NCBI GenBank assembly: GCA_026391735.1
Contig: JAPLDL010000018.1
Location: forward strand, 49,670-113,669
DNA: 64,000 bases
From: Bacteroidota bacterium
GTDB lineage: Bacteria > Bacteroidota > Bacteroidia > Bacteroidales > FEN-979
Direction: 5' to 3'
Position numbers and translations under genes: made by a program. The notes under the pieces were generated by a model. The model saw nothing but the letters and a program-made list of their open reading frames with translations. It did not search any database and was not told the DNA's origin. Positions 52,261 through 61,540 of this stretch are shown here, in pieces. Numbering within the stretch: position 1 is the stretch's first letter; every line of letters begins with the position of its first letter.

Positions 52261-52938
52261 ATGAGACCAATCACCTATTTTACCCTGGCATTTGCGCCGG
52301 TAGTAGCCTTTGCGATGTATTTATATCTCGGGCGAAAATACGGGAAAGCCTTTCAGAAGGTTATGATTCAAAGTTTCCTGGCCGGTATAATCGGGGTTAC
52401 TGTCCTGGGAGTAGCCAAACTTTTATCGACCTTTCTTGGTCTTAATGACCTGCGAAGCCTCAAACGCCTGCTTTTTTATTCCTTCATTACCGTAGGTTTT
52501 GCATCGGAACTGGGGAAATTCCTGCTGTATCGCTATTATATTATTCCAAAGAAAGCCGTGGATCAACCCATTCACGGGATTACCATGTCGGTGATGACAA
52601 CGCTTGGTTTCTGTACCCTTGCACTTCCCTTGTTTATGGCTAATTTCTTTCCCACCAACCCTTCGTACCCGGTGACCCTGTACACTTTCGTTTTCGTGCC
52701 GGCCAACATCATGTTTGCAGTGGTGATGGGGTTCTTCGTTGGCATGGGAAAGTTTATCAAGACCTATTTCATGTTCACTCTAACAGGCTTGTTTGGTGCG
52801 GCATTTTTCCAGGGACTGTTCATTTTCACCTTAGTGACCCAGGACTTTAAACTGCTGAGCCTGTTTGCCTTCGGATCCACGGTGATCGTGTTTATCCTGG
52901 GCATAAAAGCGGCCGTCACCGAGCCTGAGCTGGACTGA
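52261..52938 (+). CDS. PrsW-like membrane protein lacking catalytic residues
   Basis: 225 residues with about seven membrane segments. The spacing matches PrsW intramembrane proteases, but every key residue is changed. In place of the EExxK motif there is S82-E83-L-G-K86; GFAxxEN is GFCTLAL (Ala121, Leu122); the PxHAxxG His is Asn149 in VPANIMFAVVMGFF; and the following LLHG His is Gln184 (FFQGLF). PrsW cleaves anti-sigma factors in Bacillus; this copy should be inactive and may bind or scaffold, or have another function. The gene overlaps dprA by 23 bases at their 3' ends. Motif comparison is from memory of Bacillus PrsW. Confidence 0.68.
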   Translation: MRPITYFTLAFAPVVAFAMYLYLGRKYGKAFQKVMIQSFLAGIIGVTVLGVAKLLSTFLGLNDLRSLKRLLFYSFITVGFASELGKFLLYRYYIIPKKAVDQPIHGITMSVMTTLGFCTLALPLFMANFFPTNPSYPVTLYTFVFVPANIMFAVVMGFFVGMGKFIKTYFMFTLTGLFGAAFFQGLFIFTLVTQDFKLLSLFAFGSTVIVFILGIKAAVTEPELD

Positions 52939-54034
52939 GGGTAAAAAGCTTTCCGGGTTTACATCTTACGACGTTCTCCAGTTCAAGGTTTAGCATTGCC
53001 ACTGAAATTTTATTCACCGCCAGGCCGGTCTTCCTGCAAATCTCATCAATAGTAAGTTCGCCTTCGGTCCTCATCAATTCCATGATCTTTTCCTCTTCGG
53101 GGCTCAGGGGGATAAACAACTTTGGTTGCAATACCACTGCTTTCACTTCAGCTTCCCTCCAGCCCATTTCACTGATCAGATCCCCGGCATTCCTTACGGC
53201 ATCAGCCTTCTTGTAACGCAACAGCAAATTGCACCCACCTGAATACAAGTCGGTAGTCCGACCCGGAACTGCAAACACATCCCTGTTATAAGAATGTGCT
53301 ATGTCGGCTGTGATCAGCGCTCCTCCTTCCTCGGCTGCTTCGATCACTATAATGGCATCGCAAAGGCCTGCGATGATCCTGTTCCTTTGAGGGAAATTCT
53401 CCCGGTCGGGTTCGGTACAACTGAAAAATTCAGTAACCAGCCCTCCCTGCCCCAGCATTTTTTCAGCCATAGCCTTATTGTTGAACGGATAAATACGGTC
53501 AAGTCCGTGCCCCAGCACTCCAATAGTGTCCAGGCCATTATCCAAAGCTGCCATATGCGCCTGGCTGTCAATGCCGTACGCAAGTCCGCTTACAATAACA
53601 GGATTGTCCTCCTTAAGTCCGCCTACCAGCTCCCTGGTAAATGTTTTACCATAATCGGTGGCGCTCCGAGTCCCCACAATCCCTATAATCTTTGCTGCAT
53701 TGAGTTCGGTATTGCCCTTGTAAAAGATATATAGCGGCGAATCATAACAGTCGGCCAGCCTGTAAGGATAATCAGTATCCTGGAAAAACAGGACACTCAA
53801 ATTGTACTTGTCAATGAACTTCATCTCTGCTTCGGTCCTTCTCCATAACTCACTGTCAGCCGAAGCATGTTGTATTGCATCAGCCAGCACGGGCCTGCTC
53901 TGCCTCAGCTCATCGCAACGTCTGAAAACACTTTCAGCATCACCAAAATGAGTGATCAGCTGCTTCCCGATCACACTGCCAACACCGGGCACCTGTGATA
54001 AAGCAAGGGTATATGGTAGAGCATTCCGGTTCAT
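52916..54034 (-). CDS. dprA: DNA-processing protein DprA
   Basis: 372 residues from ATG 54034; the longer open frame to 54193 overlaps the divergent glycosyltransferase gene and is not used. An N-terminal helix-hairpin-helix region (LSQVPGVGSVIGKQLITHFG) leads to the Rossmann-fold core with IGIVGTRSATDYGKTF, VSGLAYGIDSQAHMAALDNG, VLGHGLDRIYPFNNK, FPQRNRIIAGLCDAIIVIEA and a C-terminal winged helix. It loads RecA on single-stranded DNA in natural transformation. It overlaps the PrsW-like gene at its 3' end and diverges from the glycosyltransferase. Confidence 0.93.
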   Translation of the reverse strand: MNRNALPYTLALSQVPGVGSVIGKQLITHFGDAESVFRRCDELRQSRPVLADAIQHASADSELWRRTEAEMKFIDKYNLSVLFFQDTDYPYRLADCYDSPLYIFYKGNTELNAAKIIGIVGTRSATDYGKTFTRELVGGLKEDNPVIVSGLAYGIDSQAHMAALDNGLDTIGVLGHGLDRIYPFNNKAMAEKMLGQGGLVTEFFSCTEPDRENFPQRNRIIAGLCDAIIVIEAAEEGGALITADIAHSYNRDVFAVPGRTTDLYSGGCNLLLRYKKADAVRNAGDLISEMGWREAEVKAVVLQPKLFIPLSPEEEKIMELMRTEGELTIDEICRKTGLAVNKISVAMLNLELENVVRCKPGKLFTLSPAQAR

Positions 54035-54097
54035 CTGGTTTTTCCTTATCTTTATCCGCCTTAAACCGAAAAGTGACAGGAATTTTATAAATTTTTT

Positions 54098-55210
54098 ATG
54101 ACTGCGGATCACATCGCCCTTGTATGCCCGCTGGATTGGGGAATAGGACACGCTACACGTTGTGTTCCGGTGATCGGGATGCTGCAGGCGCAAGGTTTTA
54201 AAGTGATCGTTGCTGCTGACAAACGGCCATATGAGTTCTTCAGGACCGAATACCCGGAGGTTGAATTAATGAGGTTCCCCGGGATGAAGGTTCGTTACCC
54301 TTCAGGATCCGCGATGGCGCCGGCTATGGCTGCAACTATTCCTGCGTTGTTGCTCAGCATCAGCAAGGAACATAAACTCCTGGCAAAGCTGGTGAAAGAA
54401 ACAAACGCAAGGCTTGTGGTCTCCGACAACCGTTACGGCTGTTGGCATCCATACGTGAAATCAGTGTTCATGACGCACCAACTCAATATCCAGCTTCCAT
54501 CATTTTTAAAGTGTCTCTCACCGGTTCTCAGAAAGATCAACTATTCATTTATCAATAAATACAGCGAATGCTGGATTCCCGATGCTGAAGACGAAGGCGG
54601 GTTGAGTGGCCGACTTTCGCATTGTATAAAACTACCCGGCAATTGTCACTTTATAGGACCCCTTACACGGTTTGCGGCCCAGATTGCAGAACCTGCCACC
54701 CTTCCCTGCCCTCCTGCCGATATTTTTGCGATGATTTCGGGACCGGAACCCCAAAGAAGTAAACTGGAATCAATCATCATAAACCAGCTAAAGAAAACAA
54801 CTTATACCGCGATTATCGCCGGAGGTCGCACTGGCGCGACCGGGACGAAAGTCATCGGGGACCGCATCCATATTTTTCCCCATCTTTCTACCGCCCTGAT
54901 GAAATATTATATTGAAAAAGCCGATCATGTCATTTGCCGCAGCGGGTATTCCACGCTGATGGACCTTGCCGCACTTGGGAAGACGGCCATACTGGTTCCC
55001 ACTCCCGGACAAACCGAACAGGAGTACCTGGCCGGAAGACTCTCAAAGATGAACATCCATTATGCAGTCATCCAGGCAAAGTTCAGCCTTGAAGAAGCCC
55101 TTATGAACAGCAAAGGGAACAAAGCGATTGTTATCCGTAACGATATGTCGGTACTGAAACAAAGGATAAAAAGGCTTTATGCTCAGGCAGCCAGTTTGCG
55201 GGTCCGGTAA
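54098..55210 (+). CDS. MurG-like glycosyltransferase
   Basis: 370 residues. The N-terminal half has a Rossmann-like nucleotide/acceptor region (ALVCPLDWGIGHATRCVP, Gly-rich with a His); the C-terminal half contains DHVICRSGYSTLMDLAALGK and ILVPTPGQTEQEYLAGRL, the sugar-nucleotide motifs of GT28/MurG-like enzymes. It probably transfers a sugar from a UDP-sugar onto a lipid or glycan acceptor at the inner membrane; substrate unknown. It diverges from dprA and overlaps lgt by 28 bases at the 3' ends. Part of the envelope-glycan theme of this end of the window. Confidence 0.82.
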   Translation: MTADHIALVCPLDWGIGHATRCVPVIGMLQAQGFKVIVAADKRPYEFFRTEYPEVELMRFPGMKVRYPSGSAMAPAMAATIPALLLSISKEHKLLAKLVKETNARLVVSDNRYGCWHPYVKSVFMTHQLNIQLPSFLKCLSPVLRKINYSFINKYSECWIPDAEDEGGLSGRLSHCIKLPGNCHFIGPLTRFAAQIAEPATLPCPPADIFAMISGPEPQRSKLESIIINQLKKTTYTAIIAGGRTGATGTKVIGDRIHIFPHLSTALMKYYIEKADHVICRSGYSTLMDLAALGKTAILVPTPGQTEQEYLAGRLSKMNIHYAVIQAKFSLEEALMNSKGNKAIVIRNDMSVLKQRIKRLYAQAASLRVR

Positions 55211-55989
55211 ATGAGGTAAATGCCAAGAAGGACAAACGGGATGCTTAGCAGCTGCCCCATATTTAAAATCATTCCATGCTCGAACCCCACCTGGGGTTCT
55301 TTCAGAAATTCAACAATGAACCTCACTCCGAAAATGCCTACCAGGAATATCCCGAAGAACAAACCTGGTTCAACCTTTCCCTGCTTGACATAATACAGCC
55401 GCCATAATGAAAGGAAGATGATAAAATAGCACAGGCCTTCATAGATCTGGGTCGGATGACGCGGGTCCAGGGCTTCGGCAGGATTTGATGCGCGAAGGAA
55501 ATAAAACCCCCATGGAAGATTTGTGATATGACCGAAGATCTCTGAATTCATCAGGTTCCCCATCCTGATGAACAGGCCCGATAAAGCAACCACGATCACA
55601 ACCCGGTCCATCACCCAGAAAAAAGTAAGCTTGTTCCTGTGAGCGAATATCAGGATGGAAAGAATTATTCCTACACCCGCCCCATGACTTGCCAGCCCCC
55701 CTTCCCATACTTCAAGGATCTTGACCGGATGGGTTAAATAATAACCGGGTTCATAGAAGAGGCAATGTCCCAGCCTTGCCCCGACTACGGTTCCTATCAC
55801 CATATAAGTTGTCAGGGTATCAAGTTTCTCAACCGGCACTCCTTCCTTTTTGAAAAACTGCAACATGATAAAATAGCCGAAAAAGAAAGAAGAAGCGAAT
55901 AGCAGTCCGTACCAGCGAATAGCCAGGCTTCCGATGTGAAAGATCTCAGGACTTGGGTTCCAGTGAATAAATGTCAAAACGTGAACCAT
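55183..55989 (-). CDS. lgt: Prolipoprotein diacylglyceryl transferase
   Basis: 268 residues with about seven membrane helices. Conserved residues are visible in WEGGLASHGAGVGI (His), SGLFIRMGNLMNSEIFG (Arg and Asn of the Lgt signature) and HPTQIYEGLCYF. It attaches diacylglycerol to the Cys of lipoprotein precursors in the inner membrane and thus serves the lipoproteins of this window. It converges with the glycosyltransferase (28-base overlap) and follows a GT117 gene on the same strand after 54 bases, which contain a repeat. Confidence 0.93.
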   Translation of the reverse strand: MVHVLTFIHWNPSPEIFHIGSLAIRWYGLLFASSFFFGYFIMLQFFKKEGVPVEKLDTLTTYMVIGTVVGARLGHCLFYEPGYYLTHPVKILEVWEGGLASHGAGVGIILSILIFAHRNKLTFFWVMDRVVIVVALSGLFIRMGNLMNSEIFGHITNLPWGFYFLRASNPAEALDPRHPTQIYEGLCYFIIFLSLWRLYYVKQGKVEPGLFFGIFLVGIFGVRFIVEFLKEPQVGFEHGMILNMGQLLSIPFVLLGIYLIYRTRKLAA

Positions 55990-56014
55990 AACATAATTTT
56001 TAGTGTTTTTAACC

Positions 56015-56042
56015 AGTCAGCGGTTACAAGTCACTGGTTACT
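56015..56042. repeat. Two-copy 14-bp direct repeat
   Basis: AGTCAGCGGTTACA (56015-56028) and AGTCACTGGTTACT (56029-56042) match at 11 of 14 positions, head to tail, directly next to the stop of the GT117 gene. 14 equals two heptamers, in line with the other short repeats. Confidence 0.5.
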
Positions 56043-56043
56043 A

Positions 56044-59000
56044 TTATTGATATGATTTAATTCGTTTGTTAAACAGGGCTTCCATTTCGGCTTCCAGCTT
56101 AGGTTGATTGTTTTCCTTTGCCATCATGGATACCCTCCTGAGCATCCCCATGTTCGAGTTGATGTCGGTCTGGAAATACTGACGGTACCCCGGATCGAAT
56201 GACATATAATAATCCAGGTTCTGGGTTAAAACCTCCGCCACCCTTCGCATGATTTTATTAGCTTTCACGGTATCGCCCGCCTTGTAAAAAATATCAGCAT
56301 AAGGCAGTACATAGATATCATAAGCGATCTTCGAATCGGGGAAGTTGTTCAGATAGGAATTAAGCAGCATTACGGCTTCTTTTTTCTTATCCATGTTCAC
56401 CAGCGATTGGGCGACTCTCATAATATTTGTCTTTGGACGAACGGAATTGTTAAGACTTTCAGGATCCACGTATACATGCGGGTCATTCAGATTTCCCCAT
56501 TTGCATTTATTCATGAGGATATCGTAGGAAGTCAGGGGGTCAACGCCTCCCATACCCTGGATGTAATCGTTCGAGTCGGCATGCACAGGCATGAACTTGT
56601 ATACCCATCCTGTCACATGGCAGAATTTTTCAAGGTTGAACACATGGCTAACGCTGCTTGGTGAAGCAAAATACAAAGAACGGGTCCAGTTGTTGCTTGC
56701 AACGAAATCAAGAAGCATTATATCATTCTTGTAAAGCTGGTTGCCGCGGATCGTCCAGTACAGAGTATCCACCATTTTGTCCTTGAGGTAGGCCGGCACA
56801 ATGCCATTCCTGATACAAGCTTCTTTATCCACTGCCAGTTTGATGTTCCTGGCCGGGATGAACTTCAGCTTTTCCCCGTTCTGCAATGTAAGGAAGGTTT
56901 GAGGCTCATCGCTTTTTATGAAATCGATGATATCCTTGAGATTCACATATCCTTTCACACCAATATCGTAAAATGGTATAATCTCATTTTTACCTGTACC
57001 GTAAGTACTCCTGTTTAAAGTAAACGGCAGAGGTTTTGATTCATACTCCTTCTGATAGAGCTGGTCGATATACCATCCGCCGGAAGCAAGCATAAAATTC
57101 ACTACCCTCACATCGGTCCGTATTCCTTCAACTTCCTGGTCATACCATAACGGGAATGTGTCATTGTCACCGTTGGTTATCAGCACCCCCTGGGGATCAC
57201 AGGAATTCAGGTAATCCGCCGCAAAGTCACGGCAGGAATATTTACCGCTTCGGTCATGGTCGTCCCAGTTTTCCCGGGCCATATTAGCTGGAACCAGGAG
57301 GAAACAAAAAGCAAAGACAAGAATAATGGAGAGGTATTCTTTTTTCAGGTATTTCTGAGCCAGTTGGACCAGGTACAGAACGCCGAGTCCGATCCAAATC
57401 GCGAATGCATAAGTGGATCCGCAATATGAATAGTCCCTTTCGCGGGGTTCAAATGGTTTCTGATTGAGGTAAACAACGATGGCCAGGCCAGTCATCAGGA
57501 ACAACATCGTTATGACGATAGCCCCGCGTGACTCCTTTTTGGCCTGGAAAAACAGGCCTATAAGGCCAAGTATAAGGGGCAGCATGTAATACTTGTTGGT
57601 GCCCCAGTTCTTTTTGCTGTCGGGGAATTTGACCTGGTCATGGCCAAGCCTCCATCTGTCAAGGAAGGGAATGCCGGTGATCCAGTTCCCGTCTTCAACC
57701 CCTCCAAAACCCTGCACATCATTTTGTCGTCCCGAGTAATTCCACAGAAAATATCTCAGGTACATCCAGCCGACCTGGTACGTAAAGAAATATTTGAGGT
57801 TCTCTCCAAACGTTGGTTTGTTAACGGTTTGGGATTTGCCATCCTCATCGGTAATGGTGATGGGAACTCCCTCGCCTCCCCATTTCTTGTAAAAGTCAAT
57901 AGTTCCTTTGCGGTCCGACTCATGGCTCCAGATCCGGGGAAAGATCGTCATAAACCTGGGATCGTAAACCGGTACAGTTCCCTTACGGTCGTCGACGATA
58001 ATATATTTATGAGTGGCCGAATCATGGGCATACACAGGTGATCCATCCTCATACCCCACGATTGGAGCATTATAATACTGTCCGTAAAAGATCGGCCAGG
58101 TACCGTATTGCTCGCGGTTGAGGTAAGAAACCAGGCTCACGATGTCCTTAGGATTGTTCTCGTTGATGGGAGTGTCGGCATTTGCTCGGATCACCAGTAC
58201 CAGGAAGGTAGAATAGCCCATCAGGAGATAAGCGAAGGCCAGGACAATAGAATTGATTAGTGGGCGATTGGTCTTACGCGTATAATAAAGTCCCCAAACG
58301 ATCAATCCGAAAAGAAGCAGGAAATAGAAGATCGTACCGCTCTGGAATGGCAGGCCCAAAGAGTTGACGAAAAGTATCTCAAATTTTCCGGCCAGGTTAG
58401 GTATCCACGGAATGACGAAATACATGATAAAGGCCAGTACCACTATAGAGACGAGTAAGGTAATGAGCATCCCGAGGCGGGACGGTTTGAATTTCTTGAA
58501 ATAGATCACAAAACCCAGGGCCGGGATTGTGAGCAGGTTCAGAAGGTGAACCCCGATGGCAAAACCTATCATCAGGGCGATAAATATAAGCCAGCGTGAA
58601 GCATGCTTTTCATCAGCCACCGACTCCCATTTCATAATGGCCCAGAAGACCATTGCAGTGAACATGGCCGACATGGCATAGACTTCGCCTTCAACTGCCG
58701 AAAACCAGAACGAATCGGTAAATGCGAAAGTCATTGCACCAATAAAACCTGCCGAAAAGATGGTCCACATGCGGCCTTCGGTCATTTTGCCGTCGGCAGC
58801 AACGATCTTGCGGGCAAACATGGTGATGGTCCAGAAGAGGAAGAGCACAGCAAAAGCGCTGCACAGGGCGCTCATGGCGTTGATCATCATGGCTACCCGG
58901 GCCACGTTCCCAAAGGACAAAAGAGATATCACACGGCCTATCAGCTGCATTGTCGGGGCTCCCGGCGGATGACCTATCTGAAGTTTATAAGTGGTTGAAA

Positions 59001-59118
59001 TAAATTCACCCGGGTCCCACCAACTTGCGGTAGGTTCAATGGTAAGTAAAAATACAACGGCTGCGATGGAAAAAGTAGCCCAGCCGATGATGGTGTTCAG
59101 TCTCTGGTAATTATTCAT
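56044..59118 (-). CDS. GT117 family protein O-mannosyltransferase (DUF2723)
   Basis: 1024 residues. About 12-14 membrane helices in the first 620 residues, with the DUF2723 opening (TIEPTASWWDPGEFISTTYK, then LQIGHPPGAPTMQLIGRVISL) that holds the conserved Asp-Pro-Gly and Pro-Pro-Gly loops. A periplasmic part follows (DYLNSCDPQGVLITNGDNDT). The family is named glycosyltransferase 117; it is thought to mannosylate secreted proteins. In this genome it could modify T9SS cargo or lipoproteins (inference). A one-mismatch -7 box TACCTTCG is at 59141-59148. It is divergent from tRNA-Gln. Confidence 0.87.
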   Translation of the reverse strand: MNNYQRLNTIIGWATFSIAAVVFLLTIEPTASWWDPGEFISTTYKLQIGHPPGAPTMQLIGRVISLLSFGNVARVAMMINAMSALCSAFAVLFLFWTITMFARKIVAADGKMTEGRMWTIFSAGFIGAMTFAFTDSFWFSAVEGEVYAMSAMFTAMVFWAIMKWESVADEKHASRWLIFIALMIGFAIGVHLLNLLTIPALGFVIYFKKFKPSRLGMLITLLVSIVVLAFIMYFVIPWIPNLAGKFEILFVNSLGLPFQSGTIFYFLLLFGLIVWGLYYTRKTNRPLINSIVLAFAYLLMGYSTFLVLVIRANADTPINENNPKDIVSLVSYLNREQYGTWPIFYGQYYNAPIVGYEDGSPVYAHDSATHKYIIVDDRKGTVPVYDPRFMTIFPRIWSHESDRKGTIDFYKKWGGEGVPITITDEDGKSQTVNKPTFGENLKYFFTYQVGWMYLRYFLWNYSGRQNDVQGFGGVEDGNWITGIPFLDRWRLGHDQVKFPDSKKNWGTNKYYMLPLILGLIGLFFQAKKESRGAIVITMLFLMTGLAIVVYLNQKPFEPRERDYSYCGSTYAFAIWIGLGVLYLVQLAQKYLKKEYLSIILVFAFCFLLVPANMARENWDDHDRSGKYSCRDFAADYLNSCDPQGVLITNGDNDTFPLWYDQEVEGIRTDVRVVNFMLASGGWYIDQLYQKEYESKPLPFTLNRSTYGTGKNEIIPFYDIGVKGYVNLKDIIDFIKSDEPQTFLTLQNGEKLKFIPARNIKLAVDKEACIRNGIVPAYLKDKMVDTLYWTIRGNQLYKNDIMLLDFVASNNWTRSLYFASPSSVSHVFNLEKFCHVTGWVYKFMPVHADSNDYIQGMGGVDPLTSYDILMNKCKWGNLNDPHVYVDPESLNNSVRPKTNIMRVAQSLVNMDKKKEAVMLLNSYLNNFPDSKIAYDIYVLPYADIFYKAGDTVKANKIMRRVAEVLTQNLDYYMSFDPGYRQYFQTDINSNMGMLRRVSMMAKENNQPKLEAEMEALFNKRIKSYQ

Positions 59119-59177
59119 TGATCAGGAGTTGAATGGGCTGCGAAGGTACAAAAATTGCACTTATGTGAAAAAATTGC

Positions 59178-59185
59178 TACTTTTG
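59178..59185 (+). promoter_or_regulatory. -7 promoter element for tRNA-Gln
   Basis: TACTTTTG (exact TAnnTTTG), about 75 bases before the tRNA 5' end. Confidence 0.45.
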
Positions 59186-59259
59186 CAGCCTGTTTTCCGC
59201 AACCCTGCACAAGGATTCCGTTCACGGCTTACTTATCAAGGTTCACGGTATACGTAATT

Positions 59260-59330
59260 TGTCCCGTGGTGTAATGGCAGCACTAGAGATTTTGGTTCTC
59301 TTGGTCTAGGTTCGAATCCTGGCGGGACAA
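59260..59330 (+). tRNA. tRNA-Gln (TTG anticodon)
   Basis: The 7-bp acceptor stem TGTCCCG / CGGGACA, D-arm GTGGTGTAATGGCAGCAC, anticodon stem AGAGA/TCTCT around loop TTTTGGT (anticodon TTG at loop positions 3-5), variable loop TGGT and T-arm CTAGG-TTCGAAT-CCTGG all fold. The 3' CCA is not encoded. A strong hairpin follows at 59345. Confidence 0.95.
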
Positions 59331-59344
59331 CTCAAATTAAAGTT

Positions 59345-59377
59345 AAACGCCTGTATTTCTTGTAGATACAGGCGTTT
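59345..59377 (+). terminator. Terminator after tRNA-Gln
   Basis: A 12-bp stem (AAACGCCTGTAT pairing with ATACAGGCGTTT) and a nine-base loop, followed by T-rich sequence. Confidence 0.85.
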
Positions 59378-59472
59378 TCATTTTTATCTGTGCAGTATTA
59401 ATTAAAATTCGGCTCGGGGTTTATCCCGAAAAGGTGATCAAAAAAAAATTTTGATCTGGCCCTGATTTATAT

Positions 59473-59480
59473 TATCTTTG
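59473..59480 (+). promoter_or_regulatory. -7 promoter element for the 59600 T9SS cargo
   Basis: TATCTTTG (exact TAnnTTTG) 119 bases before the ATG, giving a long leader with a CCAGGGC-TCA-GCCCTGG hairpin at 59537-59553. Confidence 0.5.
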
Positions 59481-59536
59481 TGAATACGATCAATTTCCCC
59501 GTTTTTTGAAGAGATGGTCGGGGGCAAAACGCTGGT

Positions 59537-59553
59537 CCAGGGCTCAGCCCTGG
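59537..59553 (+). other. Perfect hairpin in the 5' leader of the 59600 gene
   Basis: CCAGGGC (59537-59543) and GCCCTGG (59547-59553) form a 7-bp stem with a TCA loop, about 47 bases before the ATG. No T run follows. Confidence 0.55.
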
Positions 59554-59599
59554 GGGTTATATCAGGTTAATTGGTTTTGTAAACTTTAAAAATAATATT

Positions 59600-61495
59600 A
59601 TGGATAAGCGAATTTTTACACCAGTCAAGTGGATTTTGCTATGCCTGATGACCTGTTCCTGCCTCTTCATTTCTGCACAGCCTGTGGCTGGCAATACCAT
59701 GAATTTCGGAAAAGATCCTTCCATACCCGCAGTAAGGACCCTGCTTGCCAGCGATACCGGCCGTGCCTGGCTAAACATAAACAACATCAATGCCTTGTTC
59801 TATGCACGGGGCAGCCATTTTTTTTATGAAAATGCCGCCTTCGAGGTTCCGAAGGGCAGCGGGAAAACTTCAGCCTTTTCCAACACCATGTGGATAGGCG
59901 GAAAAGACAGCCAGGGAGTTCTGCATTTTGCAGGGGAACGTTACCGCCAGGGGCCAAATACAGGAATAGCAGGTTCATGTCCCGATTTCTACTGCGGCCC
60001 GGTCATGAATCCAGCGTTTTATTCTGCATACCAGGATTCGGTATGGAGCCACGTATGGAACCTGAAGAAAACCGATATAGAATATCATAAAGCGCATTAT
60101 ACCGATCCGGGTTACCAGCCTCTTAGCGATATCCTTACATGGCCCGGGAACGGGAATACCTCCATGGGACAGGCATCACAGCTGGCTCCATTTTTTGATG
60201 TGAACGCCGACGGAATTTACAGCCCTATGGACGGCGACTATCCCCTGATCAGGGGAGACCAGGCATTGTTCTTCATTTTCAACGATGACCGGGGGCCCCA
60301 TCTTGAAACCATGGGAAACAAACTGGGAGCGGAATTCCATGGAATGGCCTATGCCTGGGACCTGCCCAATGACTCGGCTTTCAAGAACACCATCTTCCTG
60401 AACTACCAGATATTCAACCGTTCCCAAAACACATACGACAGCGCATACCTTGGGGTTTTCACCGATATTGACATCGGTTATCCTAACGATGATTATGTTG
60501 GCTGTGATGTGGCAAGGAACATACATATAGGATATAACGGAACACCTGTCGACGGTTCCGGGGAATCATACGCATACGGTGCAAATCCCCCATCCCTCGG
60601 CGTTGTGATACTTGCAGGACCTTATATGGATCCCGACGGTATCGATAATCCTAAATATGACAGCTATGGCCACAGGCTTTGCGATTACAGCGTGAACGGG
60701 CTTTATTTCGGAGATTCCATTGTTGACAACGAACGGCTCGGGATGTGCCGGTTTGTATATACAAACAACTCAGGGGTACCGTCATACATGCTTGATCCTA
60801 TATACGATTACCAGTATTACAGCTATATGAAAGGTCTCTGGCTTGATGGCACTCCCGTTTTATACGGAGGAAACGGGAATACCAGTACCGGCGCATATGG
60901 CCCTGCCTGCAGGTTCATGTTCCCCGGGGAATCCGACTCCCTGAACTGGGGTACAGGAGGCATTCCCCCTTACGGCCCAAAGAACTGGACAGATTCAACA
61001 GCCGGTAATAATCCGGGCGACCGGAGGGGAATTCAGGTTTCGGGCCCTTTTACTTTCCCTTCGGGAGCTGTACAGGAAATTGACCTTTCGTTCAACTGGG
61101 CCAGGGATTACAACTCAAAAAGCGCAATGGGCTCAGTTTCAAAGCTGAAAAATTTGACCGATATAGTGACCAAGGCCTTTGTCACAAATACCCTTCCCGG
61201 AGGTGGAACATTCAACGGCATCCAAAACAGGACCAACCCGGACAATATCGGCCTGAATATCTTTCCCAACCCGGCAAGGGACAAGATCAACATTGAGTTG
61301 CTGGGCAGGAATACAAACCAGACTGTAACTGTTGAACTGCTTAATATGGCAGGACAACTACTTAAAACCCTTACCCCCGGCAGCTCACTTAATACGCTAG
61401 CAATCGATATCGCCGATCTTCCGGGAGGGATCTGTTTTGTTCGTATTAAAACCAGCAGCAGTGTAACCACCAGGAAAATTGTGATCCTGAAGTAA
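59600..61495 (+). CDS. T9SS cargo of unknown function
   Basis: 631 residues. Signal peptide of about 27 residues (WILLCLMTCSCLFISAQ). The central ~500 residues are Gly/Tyr/Asp-rich with repeated Asp-rich turns (DVNADGIYSPMDGDYPLIRG, FTDIDIGYPNDDYVGCDVAR) and no catalytic motif that can be named. Residues about 548-631 are a type A sorting domain (NIFPNPARDKINIELL). It follows tRNA-Gln by 269 bases and is preceded by an exact TAnnTTTG box and a long leader. Surface-attached or secreted; function unknown. Confidence 0.85.
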   Translation: MDKRIFTPVKWILLCLMTCSCLFISAQPVAGNTMNFGKDPSIPAVRTLLASDTGRAWLNINNINALFYARGSHFFYENAAFEVPKGSGKTSAFSNTMWIGGKDSQGVLHFAGERYRQGPNTGIAGSCPDFYCGPVMNPAFYSAYQDSVWSHVWNLKKTDIEYHKAHYTDPGYQPLSDILTWPGNGNTSMGQASQLAPFFDVNADGIYSPMDGDYPLIRGDQALFFIFNDDRGPHLETMGNKLGAEFHGMAYAWDLPNDSAFKNTIFLNYQIFNRSQNTYDSAYLGVFTDIDIGYPNDDYVGCDVARNIHIGYNGTPVDGSGESYAYGANPPSLGVVILAGPYMDPDGIDNPKYDSYGHRLCDYSVNGLYFGDSIVDNERLGMCRFVYTNNSGVPSYMLDPIYDYQYYSYMKGLWLDGTPVLYGGNGNTSTGAYGPACRFMFPGESDSLNWGTGGIPPYGPKNWTDSTAGNNPGDRRGIQVSGPFTFPSGAVQEIDLSFNWARDYNSKSAMGSVSKLKNLTDIVTKAFVTNTLPGGGTFNGIQNRTNPDNIGLNIFPNPARDKINIELLGRNTNQTVTVELLNMAGQLLKTLTPGSSLNTLAIDIADLPGGICFVRIKTSSSVTTRKIVILK

Positions 61496-61540
61496 TCGAG
61501 AATCGCCGGACTGCGAATGCAATTAGCGTAATTGTGGTCT

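Noticed and set aside
54035..54193. N-terminal extension of DprA up to 54193
   Set aside because: It would overlap the divergent glycosyltransferase start and adds 53 residues not typical of DprA; the ATG at 54034 gives the usual start of the helix-hairpin-helix domain.
59537..59553. Hairpin considered as a terminator
   Set aside because: There is no T run after it, and a good terminator for the tRNA already stands at 59345-59377.
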